Shown: piece after piece, positions 27,415-35,231 of the stretch | How positions within the stretch are numbered: the stretch's first letter is position 1 | Layout: every line of letters starts with the position of its first letter | NCBI RefSeq assembly: GCF_028416635.1 | Contig: NZ_CP114013.1 | Span: 3,720,001-3,784,000 of the forward strand | Direction of reading: 5' to 3' | DNA length: 64,000 nt | Origin: Baekduia alba | GTDB taxonomy: Bacteria; Actinomycetota; Thermoleophilia; Solirubrobacterales; Solirubrobacteraceae | The notes under the pieces: model-generated | Seen by the model: only the letters and a program-made list of their open reading frames with translations | Database searches by the model: none | What the model was told of the DNA's origin: nothing | Position numbers and translations under genes: made by a program

Positions 27415-29022
27415 TCAGTCGCGCACGTGGCGCCGCGCCTGGAGCGCGAGGTGGAGCGCGAGCAGCGTCCGGGTGTCGGAGAGGTCGCTCTGCAGCACCG
27501 CTTCGAGCCGGGCGATGCGGTCGTACAGCGCCTGGCGGTTCAGGTGCAGGGCGCGCGCGGTCTCGGCCTTGCGCCCGCCGCAGGCGCACAGCGCCTCCAG
27601 CGTCGGCATCAGCTGGTGCTTGCGCCGGGCGTCATGGGCGACGACGGCGCCGAGGACCCGCTCGACGTACACGGCCAGCTCGTCGCGGTCGCGCCAGCGC
27701 CACAGCAGGCGGTCGAGGTCCATCCTGGTGGCGTCGTGCCAGCTCGTCGGCGGCAGGCCCTGCGCAGCGGCGCTGGACTCCGCGGCGTCCTTGAGCTGGC
27801 GCGCGACCAGCGGCCAGCCGGCGGTGCCGCCGACGGCGATGACGGCGTCGGGCGCGGCGGCGTGCAGGACGTCGGCCGCGCGGGTGGCCGCATCGGCGCG
27901 CGCGCTCGCGTCGCGCAGAGCCAAGACCACCAACAACGAGCCGTCGGCGGGATCGACGCCGACGAGGGCCGGCGCGCCCAGCGCGGCGAGGTCGCGCTCG
28001 ACGTCGCGGAGGGACGGCAGCCAGGAGGCCGCGGCGCCCACGCGCGCGCCGTCGCCGGCGTGCGACGCGCCGCCCAGGCGCGCCACGAGCGGCAGCAGGG
28101 CGCTCGCGCCGCGGTCGGCGAAGCCCATCGCGGTGGCGCGGGCGGCGGCGCGGTCGGGCGCGACGCGGCCGGCGGCCAACTCGGCGAGGAGGTCGCCCCG
28201 GCCGCGGGCCAGCAGCTCGTCCTCCTGGCGGGTGCGCAGCAGCGCGAGGGCGACGATGCCGGCGGCGCGGTCGATCGCCAGCGCGGCAAAGGCGTCGAGC
28301 GGCGCGTCGACCGGAAGCACGAGCAGGCGGCCGGCGGCGTCGGCGTCGCCGGTCGGCACGGGCGCGGCGACCCCGAGCGCGTCCGCGCCCCGCGCCGCCT
28401 GCGACCAGGCGCCGACGGGATCGTCCTCGGCCGCCGAGCTCGGCGGCGCGGCGTGGTAGAGCAGGCGGCCGTCGGCGGCTTCCAGGAACACCGGGTTGGC
28501 GAGCGCCTCGGCGAGCAGCGCGAGCACGCCGGGGATCCCACCGCCCTGGAGCATCAGCCCGGTGAAGCGCTCCTGGAGGCCTTCGGCGCGGCGCAGGAGG
28601 TCGTAGTGGTGGTTGACGATCTCGGTGTGGATCGCCTCGGTGACCGCGACGAACGGCACGGCGGCGTGCAGCTCGACGAGCGGGAGGTCGTGGCGCTCGG
28701 CGGCGACGACGAGCGCCGGCGGCAGGTGGTCGTTGTAGGTGTGTCCCAGCTCGATGACGAGCGCCGCGACCTGCCGCGCCGCGAGCTCGGCGACGAACCG
28801 GCGCTGGTCGGCCGCCTTCGCGCCGACGCCCATGCCCGTCGTGAGCAGCAGCTCCCCGCCGCGCAGCAGCGACGCGATGTTCGGGACCTCGCCGGCGTGC
28901 ACCCACCGGATCGGCCGCTCCAGATGCCCCGCGCCGGCGACGACCTCCGGCAGCCCGCGGCGCAGCGCCGGCAGCTCGAGCGCGGCGGCGACGGTGATGC
29001 GGGGCGAGGCGGAGTCGTCCAT
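27415..29022 (-). CDS. PucR-family transcriptional regulator
   Basis: A 535-residue regulator with three expected parts. An N-terminal PucR domain comes first (about 8-125; PIRWVHAGEVPNIASLLRGG, ELLLTTGMGV). A GGDEF-like central domain (CdaR type, about 290-400) follows. The C-terminal PucR helix-turn-helix (about 470-530) contains GGRKAETARALHLNRQALYD. ATG 29022 is preferred over an in-frame start eight codons upstream. Such regulators typically respond to purine, amino acid or amine catabolites. It lies directly upstream of the mmsA operon on the same strand, and copies of one 14-base motif precede both transcription units. Confidence 0.9.
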   Translation of the reverse strand: MDDSASPRITVAAALELPALRRGLPEVVAGAGHLERPIRWVHAGEVPNIASLLRGGELLLTTGMGVGAKAADQRRFVAELAARQVAALVIELGHTYNDHLPPALVVAAERHDLPLVELHAAVPFVAVTEAIHTEIVNHHYDLLRRAEGLQERFTGLMLQGGGIPGVLALLAEALANPVFLEAADGRLLYHAAPPSSAAEDDPVGAWSQAARGADALGVAAPVPTGDADAAGRLLVLPVDAPLDAFAALAIDRAAGIVALALLRTRQEDELLARGRGDLLAELAAGRVAPDRAAARATAMGFADRGASALLPLVARLGGASHAGDGARVGAAASWLPSLRDVERDLAALGAPALVGVDPADGSLLVVLALRDASARADAATRAADVLHAAAPDAVIAVGGTAGWPLVARQLKDAAESSAAAQGLPPTSWHDATRMDLDRLLWRWRDRDELAVYVERVLGAVVAHDARRKHQLMPTLEALCACGGRKAETARALHLNRQALYDRIARLEAVLQSDLSDTRTLLALHLALQARRHVRD

Positions 29023-29039
29023 CGGGCGCGACCAGGGTA

Positions 29040-29053
29040 GACACAACGTCTGG
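29040..29053. promoter_or_regulatory. Candidate PucR operator before pucR
   Basis: GACACAACGTCTGG lies 17 bases upstream of the pucR start and shares GACAC-N3-GTCT-N-G with the mmsA-upstream copy. It includes the imperfect palindrome AGAC-N5-GTCT. Confidence 0.45.
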
Positions 29054-29095
29054 TGCTCGCGGCGGGGCGACCCGCGGCGCCCGCGCGCGCTGGCG

Positions 29096-30073
29096 CTAGA
29101 TGTTGTCGCCGCCGAACGCCTCGGCGACCGAGTCGTCGGTGAAGATCCGGTGGATCGTGTCGGCCAGCAGCCCGGCGCAGCTCACGACGCGCAGCGCGCT
29201 GGGCGCCTGGTCGGGCACCGGCACGGTGTCGGTCACCAGCAGCTCCTCCAGCCCCAACGCGTCGACCCGCTCCACCGTCCCGGGGCTCAGGATCGGATGC
29301 ATCGCGACCGCGTTGACAGCCGTCACCTCGGCGTCGCGCAGCGCGCCGACGGCCTTCGCCAGCGTGGCGCCGGTGTCCAGGATGTCGTCGACCACGACGA
29401 CGGTCCGCCCCGCCACGTCGCCGATCACGCGATGGGTCGGGTTGTCGGCCTCGGGATCCAGGATCGCCAGCTCGGCTCCCAGGTGCGTGGAGAACTTCTT
29501 GGCCAGCTTGACGCGCCCGGCGTCGGGCGCGACGACGACCGCGTCCTCCGGCAGCCGGCCGCGCAGGTCGTCGGTCAGCATGTGCAGCGAGGTCATGTGG
29601 TCGACCGGCACACGGAAGAAGCCCTGCGCCTGGCCGGTGTGGAGGTCGACCGTCAGCACGCGGTTGACCCGCACGCTCTCCAGCATCCTCGCCACCGCCC
29701 GCGCGCTGATCGGCTCGCGCAGCCGCGACTTCATGTCCTGCCGCGAGTACCCGAACCACGGGATCACGGCGATCACGCGATGGGCGCTCGCCCCGACGGC
29801 CGCGTCGACCATGAGCACCAGCTCCATCAACGCGTCGTTGAGCGTCAGCGACCCGTCGCGCGTGCCCGCCAGCGACTGCACGACGAACACGTCGGCGCCG
29901 CGCACGGACTCCTCGTAGCGGCAGTACATCTCGCCGCTCGCGTAGGTCTGGAGGTCGACCGGTCCTGGCTCGACGTGCAGGCGCGTGGCGATCTCGTCGG
30001 CCAGCGCCGTCGAGCTGCGCCCCGCGAAGAGCATGAGCCGCTTGTCGTAGTCGAGAGGGAGATGCGTGGGCAC
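29096..30073 (-). CDS. prs: Ribose-phosphate pyrophosphokinase
   Basis: Makes PRPP from ribose 5-phosphate and ATP for nucleotide, His and Trp synthesis. The 325-residue protein has LMLFAGRSSTALADEIA at the start, IPWFGYSRQDMKSR (ATP-site loop), VLTVDLHTGQAQGFF, and the PRPP-binding motif VVVVDDILDTGATLAK. The motif wording differs a little from housekeeping Prs (for example GYSRQDMKSR rather than GYARQDRK), so it could be a second, divergent copy. It is not next to glmU or pth here. Divergent from the HD-GYP gene. Confidence 0.9.
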   Translation of the reverse strand: MPTHLPLDYDKRLMLFAGRSSTALADEIATRLHVEPGPVDLQTYASGEMYCRYEESVRGADVFVVQSLAGTRDGSLTLNDALMELVLMVDAAVGASAHRVIAVIPWFGYSRQDMKSRLREPISARAVARMLESVRVNRVLTVDLHTGQAQGFFRVPVDHMTSLHMLTDDLRGRLPEDAVVVAPDAGRVKLAKKFSTHLGAELAILDPEADNPTHRVIGDVAGRTVVVVDDILDTGATLAKAVGALRDAEVTAVNAVAMHPILSPGTVERVDALGLEELLVTDTVPVPDQAPSALRVVSCAGLLADTIHRIFTDDSVAEAFGGDNI

Positions 30074-30235
30074 GTGACCGACGATTCTCCCGACGCGGCG
30101 CGCGGCGTGCGGCGCGGCCCCTCCACGGACGTGGGACGCAACACACCATCTTTGTGCAGGTTTCGCGCAAGAACGTGGTGCGAAAGGGTGTGCGGCCGTT
30201 TGAACCCGCGGTCACGCGGAACGCTCAGCTCTCAC

Positions 30236-31189
30236 ATGGCACGCCTGCTCCCGCGCACGACGCACGCCGACCACCCGCTCCTGGCGCAGGTCGCGCAGCA
30301 GGCGTGCCGGTCGACGCACGCCACCGTCGTGGCGATCACCCGGGCCGAGAGCGCCGGCGACGGCGAGCACGCGCTGATCGCCTGCGCGGGCGACGCGAGC
30401 GCGCTGGACGACCTCGACGCGCTCCACCCCGACGACTTCCCCGACGGCGAGCACGTCGTCGTCGACCGCCACGCCGCCACCGGCCTGCTGCCGATCAGCG
30501 CGACCGCCTACGGCACGCTCGTCGTCGTCCGCCCGCGCCTGCGCCGCGGCCGCGCGCTGCGCGACGCGCTCGACGGCCTCGTCCTGCTCGCCGCCGAGGC
30601 CCTGCGCGCGGCCGAGGCCGAGCGCGACCTCGCGCTGACCCTCGACGCCAGCGTGCAGTCGCTCGCCCAGCTGCTGGACCTGCGCGACGGCTACACCGGG
30701 CAGCACAGCTCGACGGTCGTCGAGCTGTGCGAGGAGGTCGGGCGCCGCGTCGGCGTCGCGGGCGCCGAGCTCGATCACCTCCGGATCGCCGCGCACCTGC
30801 ACGACCTCGGCAAGATCGGCGTCCCCGACCAGATCCTGCACAAGGCCGGACCACTGGACGAGGCGGAGTGGTCGATCATGCGCGAGCATCCGGTCTGGGG
30901 CGCCCGCGCGCTGGCGCAGATCCCCGGCTTCCGCGCGGCCTCCCACGCCGTGCGACACCATCATGAACGCTGGGACGGCACCGGGTACCCGGACGGCCTG
31001 GCCGGCGAGCAGATCCCGATCGGCGCGCGCGTCATCGCGGTGTGCGACGCGTACGAGGCGATGACGGCCACGCGCCCCTATCGCCCCGCGCTGGCCGCGC
31101 CGTTGGCGCGCGAGCGCATCGTCGCCGGCACCGGCACGCACTTCGACCCGGCCGCGACCTGGGGACTGCTCGAGGCGCTCGCCACGTAG
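30236..31189 (+). CDS. HD-GYP domain phosphodiesterase
   Basis: A 317-residue soluble protein. The N-terminal half (about 1-135) resembles a degenerate GAF-like sensor without clear motifs. The C-terminal half is an HD-GYP domain, with HLHDLGKIGVPDQIL (metal-binding His-Asp) and RHHHERWDGTGYPDGLAGEQ (GYP motif with preceding His pair), then ARVIAVCDAYEAMTA. Such domains hydrolyse c-di-GMP. All metal ligands visible in the sequence are kept, so activity is likely. Start ATG 30236. Its stop codon overlaps the first iron-box-like element of the next operon. Confidence 0.9.
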   Translation: MARLLPRTTHADHPLLAQVAQQACRSTHATVVAITRAESAGDGEHALIACAGDASALDDLDALHPDDFPDGEHVVVDRHAATGLLPISATAYGTLVVVRPRLRRGRALRDALDGLVLLAAEALRAAEAERDLALTLDASVQSLAQLLDLRDGYTGQHSSTVVELCEEVGRRVGVAGAELDHLRIAAHLHDLGKIGVPDQILHKAGPLDEAEWSIMREHPVWGARALAQIPGFRAASHAVRHHHERWDGTGYPDGLAGEQIPIGARVIAVCDAYEAMTATRPYRPALAAPLARERIVAGTGTHFDPAATWGLLEALAT

Positions 31190-31199
31190 GGTGACCTAA
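31186..31199. promoter_or_regulatory. Iron-box-like site (DtxR/IdeR family), distal copy
   Basis: GTAGGGTGACCTAA differs by one base from the TTAGG-N4-CCTAA core found in actinobacterial DtxR/IdeR/DmdR boxes. It overlaps the HD-GYP stop codon and lies 18 bases upstream of the proximal copy. Confidence 0.5.
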
Positions 31200-31217
31200 G
31201 AGGTCGCGCCGTCTTTG

Positions 31218-31231
31218 TTAGGGTCACCTAA
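31218..31231. promoter_or_regulatory. Iron-box-like site (DtxR/IdeR family), proximal copy
   Basis: TTAGGGTCACCTAA is a perfect TTAGG-N4-CCTAA core, four bases before ATG 31236. Its position suggests a leaderless or very short-leader transcript repressed when iron is ample. Confidence 0.6.
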
Positions 31232-31235
31232 CGAG

Positions 31236-31706
31236 ATGGCGCCGTCGTCCACCACCTCCGCCGCCGGAACCCCCGCGTCCGCACGTCCGTTCCCGCTGCG
31301 CACCGGCGCCGCGCCGGTCCTGCCGCTCGACGGCTGGCGCTTCCCGCCCGGCGCGCCCGAGCAGCACGCCCGCAACGACACGATCCGGGCCTACGACCCC
31401 GACGCGGCGGAGCGCCAGCCGCTGACGCCGGCGAGCGTCGAGGCCGAGGTCGTCTGGGTGCAGCGCGCCGGCGCGCCGGCGGGCCGCGGCGCGCGCCTGC
31501 TGGACGCGATCAAGGCCACCACCTTGCCGGAGCGCGACCGCGACGGGCCGCCGCCCGAGCTCTGGTTCGCCGGCGAGGCCCTCGCCGTGCGCGGGCTGCG
31601 CGAGCACCTGCGCGGCGAGCGCGGCCTGCCGATCGGGCCCATGCAGGCGATCGGCTACTGGCAGCACCGCGACACGCCCGACGACGTCGAAGACGACGAG
31701 TCCTAG
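31236..31706 (+). CDS. Shortened siderophore-interacting-protein-like reductase
   Basis: A 156-residue product with the ends of a siderophore-interacting protein but little of its middle. RPFPLRTGAAPV matches the usual N-terminus. RNDTIRAYDPDA sits where the FAD motif RxYTxR belongs, but Tyr is Asp. EVVWVQRAGAPAGRGARLLDA, LWFAGEALAVRGLREHL and GYWQH match the C-terminal NAD(P)H-binding end. Full-length proteins are about 250-280 residues, so roughly 100 are missing in frame. Flavin binding looks doubtful. It lies just behind two iron boxes and ahead of the siderophore importer, so it is probably still expressed under iron limitation. Confidence 0.65.
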   Translation: MAPSSTTSAAGTPASARPFPLRTGAAPVLPLDGWRFPPGAPEQHARNDTIRAYDPDAAERQPLTPASVEAEVVWVQRAGAPAGRGARLLDAIKATTLPERDRDGPPPELWFAGEALAVRGLREHLRGERGLPIGPMQAIGYWQHRDTPDDVEDDES

Positions 31707-31730
31707 CCCCCGCGCTGCGCCGGCGACCGC

Positions 31731-32741
31731 ATGGCCCTCCGCCGTACCACCTCGACTCGCGCCCTCGGGCTGCTCGCCGCGCTCGCGATCCTCGTCTTCA
31801 CGCTGCTGCTGTCGATCAGCGTCGGCGCCAAGCCCATCGCGCTGCACCGCGTGTGGGAGCTCCTGCTGCACCCCGACGGCTCCGACGACGCGATCGTCAT
31901 CCGCGACCTGCGCATCCCCCGGACCATGTTGGGGCTGTTGGTCGGCGCGGCGCTCGGCGTGGCCGGGGCGCTGATGCAGGCGCTCACCCGCAACCCGCTG
32001 GCCGACCCCGGCCTGCTCGGCATCAACGCCGGCGCGGCGACCGCGATCGTCGTCGGCGTCGCGCTGCTCGGCGTGTCCGCCCCCAAGACCTACATCTGGC
32101 TCGGTTTCGCCGGCGCGGCGGCCGCGGCGATCGTCGTCTACGGCGTCGGCGCCCAGGGCCGCAGCGGCGCGACGCCCGTCCGGCTCGCGCTCGCGGGAAC
32201 CGCCGTGACGTTCGCGCTGACCGCGGTCGTCAACGGGATCACGGTCGCCGATCAGGAGACGCTGGAGCGCTACCGCTTCTGGCTCGTCGGCGCGCTCGGC
32301 GGCCACGACGCCGACACGACCTGGCAGATCGCGCCGTTCCTCGGCGTCGGGTTGGTGGTCGCCCTGGCGCTGGCGCGGCCGCTCAACGCGCTCGCGCTCG
32401 GCGAGGACGCGGGCCGGGCGCTCGGCGCGCACGTCGGCCGGACGCGCGCCGCGGGCGCCGTCGCGGTCACGCTGCTGTGCGGCGCCGCGACGGCCGCGGC
32501 CGGGCCGATCGTCTTCCTGGGGCTGACGGTCCCGCACGTCGCCCGCGCGATCTGCGGGCCCGACCAGCGCTGGGTCCTCCCCTACAGCGCCGTGCTCGCG
32601 CCAACGCTCCTGCTCGCCGCCGACGTCATCGGCCGCGTCGTCGAGCGCCCGGGCGAGATCGAGGTCGGCATCGTGACCGCCTTCCTGGGCGGCCCGGTCT
32701 TCGTCGCGCTGATCCGCCGCCAGCGGATCGCCCAGCTGTGA
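31731..32741 (+). CDS. FecCD-family iron-siderophore ABC transporter permease
   Basis: A 336-residue inner-membrane protein with about nine or ten transmembrane helices. LRIPRTMLGLLVGAALGVAG and ALMQALTRNPLADPGLLGIN are the signature of FecC/FepD-type permeases. GPIVFLGLTVPHVAR is the conserved region that docks the ATPase. It pairs with the next gene to form the channel. ATG 31731 lies 24 bases after the siderophore-interacting gene, so it belongs to the same iron-controlled operon. Confidence 0.92.
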   Translation: MALRRTTSTRALGLLAALAILVFTLLLSISVGAKPIALHRVWELLLHPDGSDDAIVIRDLRIPRTMLGLLVGAALGVAGALMQALTRNPLADPGLLGINAGAATAIVVGVALLGVSAPKTYIWLGFAGAAAAAIVVYGVGAQGRSGATPVRLALAGTAVTFALTAVVNGITVADQETLERYRFWLVGALGGHDADTTWQIAPFLGVGLVVALALARPLNALALGEDAGRALGAHVGRTRAAGAVAVTLLCGAATAAAGPIVFLGLTVPHVARAICGPDQRWVLPYSAVLAPTLLLAADVIGRVVERPGEIEVGIVTAFLGGPVFVALIRRQRIAQL

Positions 32742-33793
32742 CGACCGGCGGCCTGATGCTGCGGATCGGCCTGCTGCATCGCGCGGGCGTGTTCCGCACC
32801 ACGCCGCCGCGAGTGGTCGTCGTCGGCGCGGTGCTGACCGTCGCCTGCGCGGCGCTGCTCGTCGTCGCGGTCGGAACCGGCGACTACCCGATCGCCCCGC
32901 TCGACGTCGTCGACGCCCTGCTCGGCCGCGGCGACACCGCGACCTCGTTCGTCGTCGAGACGCTGCGGCTGCCGCGCGCGCTGACCGCACTGCTGGTCGG
33001 CGCGGCGCTCGGCGCGGCCGGCGCGGTGTTCCAGTCGATCGCGCGCAACCCGCTCGGCAGCCCGGACATCATCGGCTTCACCGCGGGCAGCAGCGCCGCC
33101 GCCGTCTTCGAGATCGCGGTCATCGGCGGCGGGACGGCGGCGATCGCGGCCGGCTCGATCGTCGGCGGCCTGCTCACCGCGTTCCTGGTGTACACGCTCG
33201 CGTGGCGCCGCGGCGGCGTCCAGGGCTACCGGCTGGTGCTGATCGGGATCGGCGTGAGCGCGACGCTCGAGGCGCTGACGAACTACCTGCTGACGCGCGC
33301 CCGGATCGAAGACATCCAACGTGCCTCGGTCTGGTTGGCAGGGTCCTTGAACGGCCGCGGGTGGGAGCACGTGTGGCCGACCCTGGCCGGGGTCGTGCTG
33401 CTGCTGCCGGTCGCCGTCGCCGTGCAGCGCCCGCTGCGGATGATCGAGATGGGCGACGACGCGGCACGGGCGCTGGGCGTGAGCGTCGAGCGCGCGCGCC
33501 TCGGCGCGCTGCTGGCCGGGACGCTGCTGACCGCGGTCGCCACGGCGGCGGCGGGCCCGGTCACGTTCGTCGCGCTGGCCGCGCCGCAGATCGGCCGCCG
33601 GCTGACCGGCGCGACCGGCCCGGGCGTCATGACCGCCGCGCTGACCGGCTCGGTCCTGCTCCTGGCCAGCGACGTCCTGGCCCAACGGCTGTTCCCGTCC
33701 ACCCCGCTGCCCGTGGGCGTCATGACCGGCGGGCTCGGCGGCCTGTACCTCGTGTGGCTCCTGGCCCAGGAAGCCCGGAAGGGACGCGCATGA
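32738..33793 (+). CDS. FecCD-family iron-siderophore ABC transporter permease, second subunit
   Basis: A 351-residue permease from GTG 32738, whose codon overlaps the previous stop (GTGA); ATG 32756 is a shorter alternative. It has the same family signatures in the FepG-like variant: LRLPRALTALLVGAALGAAG, VFQSIARNPLGSPDIIGFT and AGPVTFVALAAPQIGRRL. About nine or ten helices. The two permeases are clearly related but distinct, as in FepD/FepG heterodimers. Confidence 0.91.
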   Translation: MTTGGLMLRIGLLHRAGVFRTTPPRVVVVGAVLTVACAALLVVAVGTGDYPIAPLDVVDALLGRGDTATSFVVETLRLPRALTALLVGAALGAAGAVFQSIARNPLGSPDIIGFTAGSSAAAVFEIAVIGGGTAAIAAGSIVGGLLTAFLVYTLAWRRGGVQGYRLVLIGIGVSATLEALTNYLLTRARIEDIQRASVWLAGSLNGRGWEHVWPTLAGVVLLLPVAVAVQRPLRMIEMGDDAARALGVSVERARLGALLAGTLLTAVATAAAGPVTFVALAAPQIGRRLTGATGPGVMTAALTGSVLLLASDVLAQRLFPSTPLPVGVMTGGLGGLYLVWLLAQEARKGRA

Positions 33794-34611
33794 CGCGCCT
33801 GCTCGGCGAGCGGCTGACCCTCGGCTACGACGACCGGACCGTCGTCGACGGACTCGACGTGACGATCCCGGACGGCTCGTTCACGGTCGTCGTCGGGCCC
33901 AACGCCTGCGGCAAGTCCACCATGTTGCGCGCGCTGGCGCGGATGATCAAGCCGTCGGAGGGTCGCGTGGTGCTGGACGGCGAGGCCATCACCTCGCTGC
34001 CGTCCAAGGAGGTCGCGCGGCGGCTCGGGCTGCTGCCGCAGTCCTCGATCGCGCCCGACGCGATCACGGTCGCCGACCTCGTCGCCCGCGGTCGCTACCC
34101 GCACCAGGGGCTGCTGCGGCAGTGGTCGCGCGACGACGAGACCGCCGTGGCCGCGGCGATGGCCGCGACGCGCGTCGACGACCTCGCCGGCCGGCCGGTC
34201 GACGAGCTGTCCGGCGGCCAGCGCCAGCGGGTGTGGCTGGCGATGGCGCTGGCGCAGGAGACGCCGCTGCTGCTGCTCGACGAGCCGACGACGTTCCTGG
34301 ACATCACGCACCAGATCGAGGTCCTGGACCTGTGCGCCGAGCTGCACGAGGAGCAGGGCCGGACGCTCGTCGCGGTGCTGCACGACCTCAACCACGCCTG
34401 CCGCTACGCGACGCACCTGATCGCGATGGCCGGCGGCGCGATCGTCGCCGAGGGCGACCCGTGCGCGATCGTCGACGCCGAGCTGGTGGAGCGCGTCTTC
34501 GGGCTGCGCTGCCGCGTCGTCGACGACCCGGAGACCGGCACGCCGCTGGTGGTGCCGGCGGCGCGCCGGCGGGCCGTGAAGCCGCGCCCGGTCGAGACGG
34601 CGGGTCGGTAG
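33790..34611 (+). CDS. Iron-siderophore ABC transporter ATP-binding protein
   Basis: A 273-residue FepC-like ATPase. Walker A is GPNACGKSTMLRAL (the Ala-Cys variant common in siderophore importers), the signature is ELSGGQRQRVWLAMALAQ, Walker B is LLLLDEPTTFLD and the switch His lies in AVLHDLNHACRYA. ATG 33790 overlaps the permease stop (ATGA). No periplasmic-type binding lipoprotein gene is in the operon, so the importer must use one encoded elsewhere. Confidence 0.93.
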   Translation: MTRLLGERLTLGYDDRTVVDGLDVTIPDGSFTVVVGPNACGKSTMLRALARMIKPSEGRVVLDGEAITSLPSKEVARRLGLLPQSSIAPDAITVADLVARGRYPHQGLLRQWSRDDETAVAAAMAATRVDDLAGRPVDELSGGQRQRVWLAMALAQETPLLLLDEPTTFLDITHQIEVLDLCAELHEEQGRTLVAVLHDLNHACRYATHLIAMAGGAIVAEGDPCAIVDAELVERVFGLRCRVVDDPETGTPLVVPAARRRAVKPRPVETAGR

Positions 34612-34620
34612 GTGTCGGAT

Positions 34621-34651
34621 GATCCGCCGCGAGACGATCTCGCGGCGGATC
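34621..34651. terminator. 14-bp perfect hairpin between the iron importer and marR
   Basis: GATCCGCCGCGAGA and TCTCGCGGCGGATC (34621-34634, 34638-34651) form a perfect stem with a three-base loop ten bases after the ATPase stop. It can end the iron operon. The central AGACGATCT (34632-34640) also recurs upstream of the MFS gene, so the same spot may be a MarR operator. Confidence 0.55.
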
Positions 34652-34673
34652 GACCGCGCGGTATCGTGGGGCC

Positions 34674-35180
34674 ATGGCCGCCCCGACCGACACGCCCGTG
34701 CCCGCGACCGCACCGGGGCCGCTGACCGACAACCTGTGCTGGCTGCTGTCCCGGGCGAGCCACGTCCTGACCACCGAGTTGACGGCCGCGCTGCACGACC
34801 TCGGCCTGGCGCCGCGCGGCCACATGGTGCTGATCGCCGCCGAGACCGGCGCCTGGTCCCAGACGGAGATCGCCAAGATGGTGGGGTTGGACAAGACCAC
34901 CATGGTGGTGACGATGGACGAGCTCGAGCGCGCCGGCCTCGCCGAGCGCCGCCCGTCTCCCACCGACCGCCGGGCCCGCGTGATCGTCGTGACGAAGGCG
35001 GGCACGCGGCTGCTGCGCAAGGCCGACGCGATCTTCGACCGGATCCGCGGCGATGTGCTGTCGACCCTGCCCGGCGACCAGGGCACGGTCCTGGTCGACG
35101 CGCTGCGGACGCTCGTCGGCGACCGGCTGTCCGAGCCGGTGGCGACGGCGCAGCCGGTGCGTCGCCGCGCGCCGCGTTAG
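34674..35180 (+). CDS. MarR-family transcriptional regulator
   Basis: A 168-residue winged-helix repressor. SQTEIAKMVGLDKTTMVVTM (about 60-80) is the recognition helix region. DELERAGLAERRPSPTDRRA and the following residues form the wing with the family's DxR-type basic tip. It is followed at once by an MFS efflux gene on the same strand, the standard MarR/efflux arrangement. The nine-base palindrome AGACGATCT occurs before both genes and is the likely operator. Confidence 0.9.
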   Translation: MAAPTDTPVPATAPGPLTDNLCWLLSRASHVLTTELTAALHDLGLAPRGHMVLIAAETGAWSQTEIAKMVGLDKTTMVVTMDELERAGLAERRPSPTDRRARVIVVTKAGTRLLRKADAIFDRIRGDVLSTLPGDQGTVLVDALRTLVGDRLSEPVATAQPVRRRAPR

Positions 35181-35207
35181 TAGGGCCACACAAGATAGTC
35201 CCGTACA

Positions 35208-35216
35208 AGACGATCT
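35208..35216. promoter_or_regulatory. Candidate MarR operator before the MFS gene
   Basis: AGACGATCT, identical to the centre of the hairpin upstream of marR (34632-34640), lies 15 bases before ATG 35232. Flanking ACAAGA direct repeats (around 35189 and 35205) may extend the site. Confidence 0.4.
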
Positions 35217-35231
35217 GTTATGGTCGCTCTC

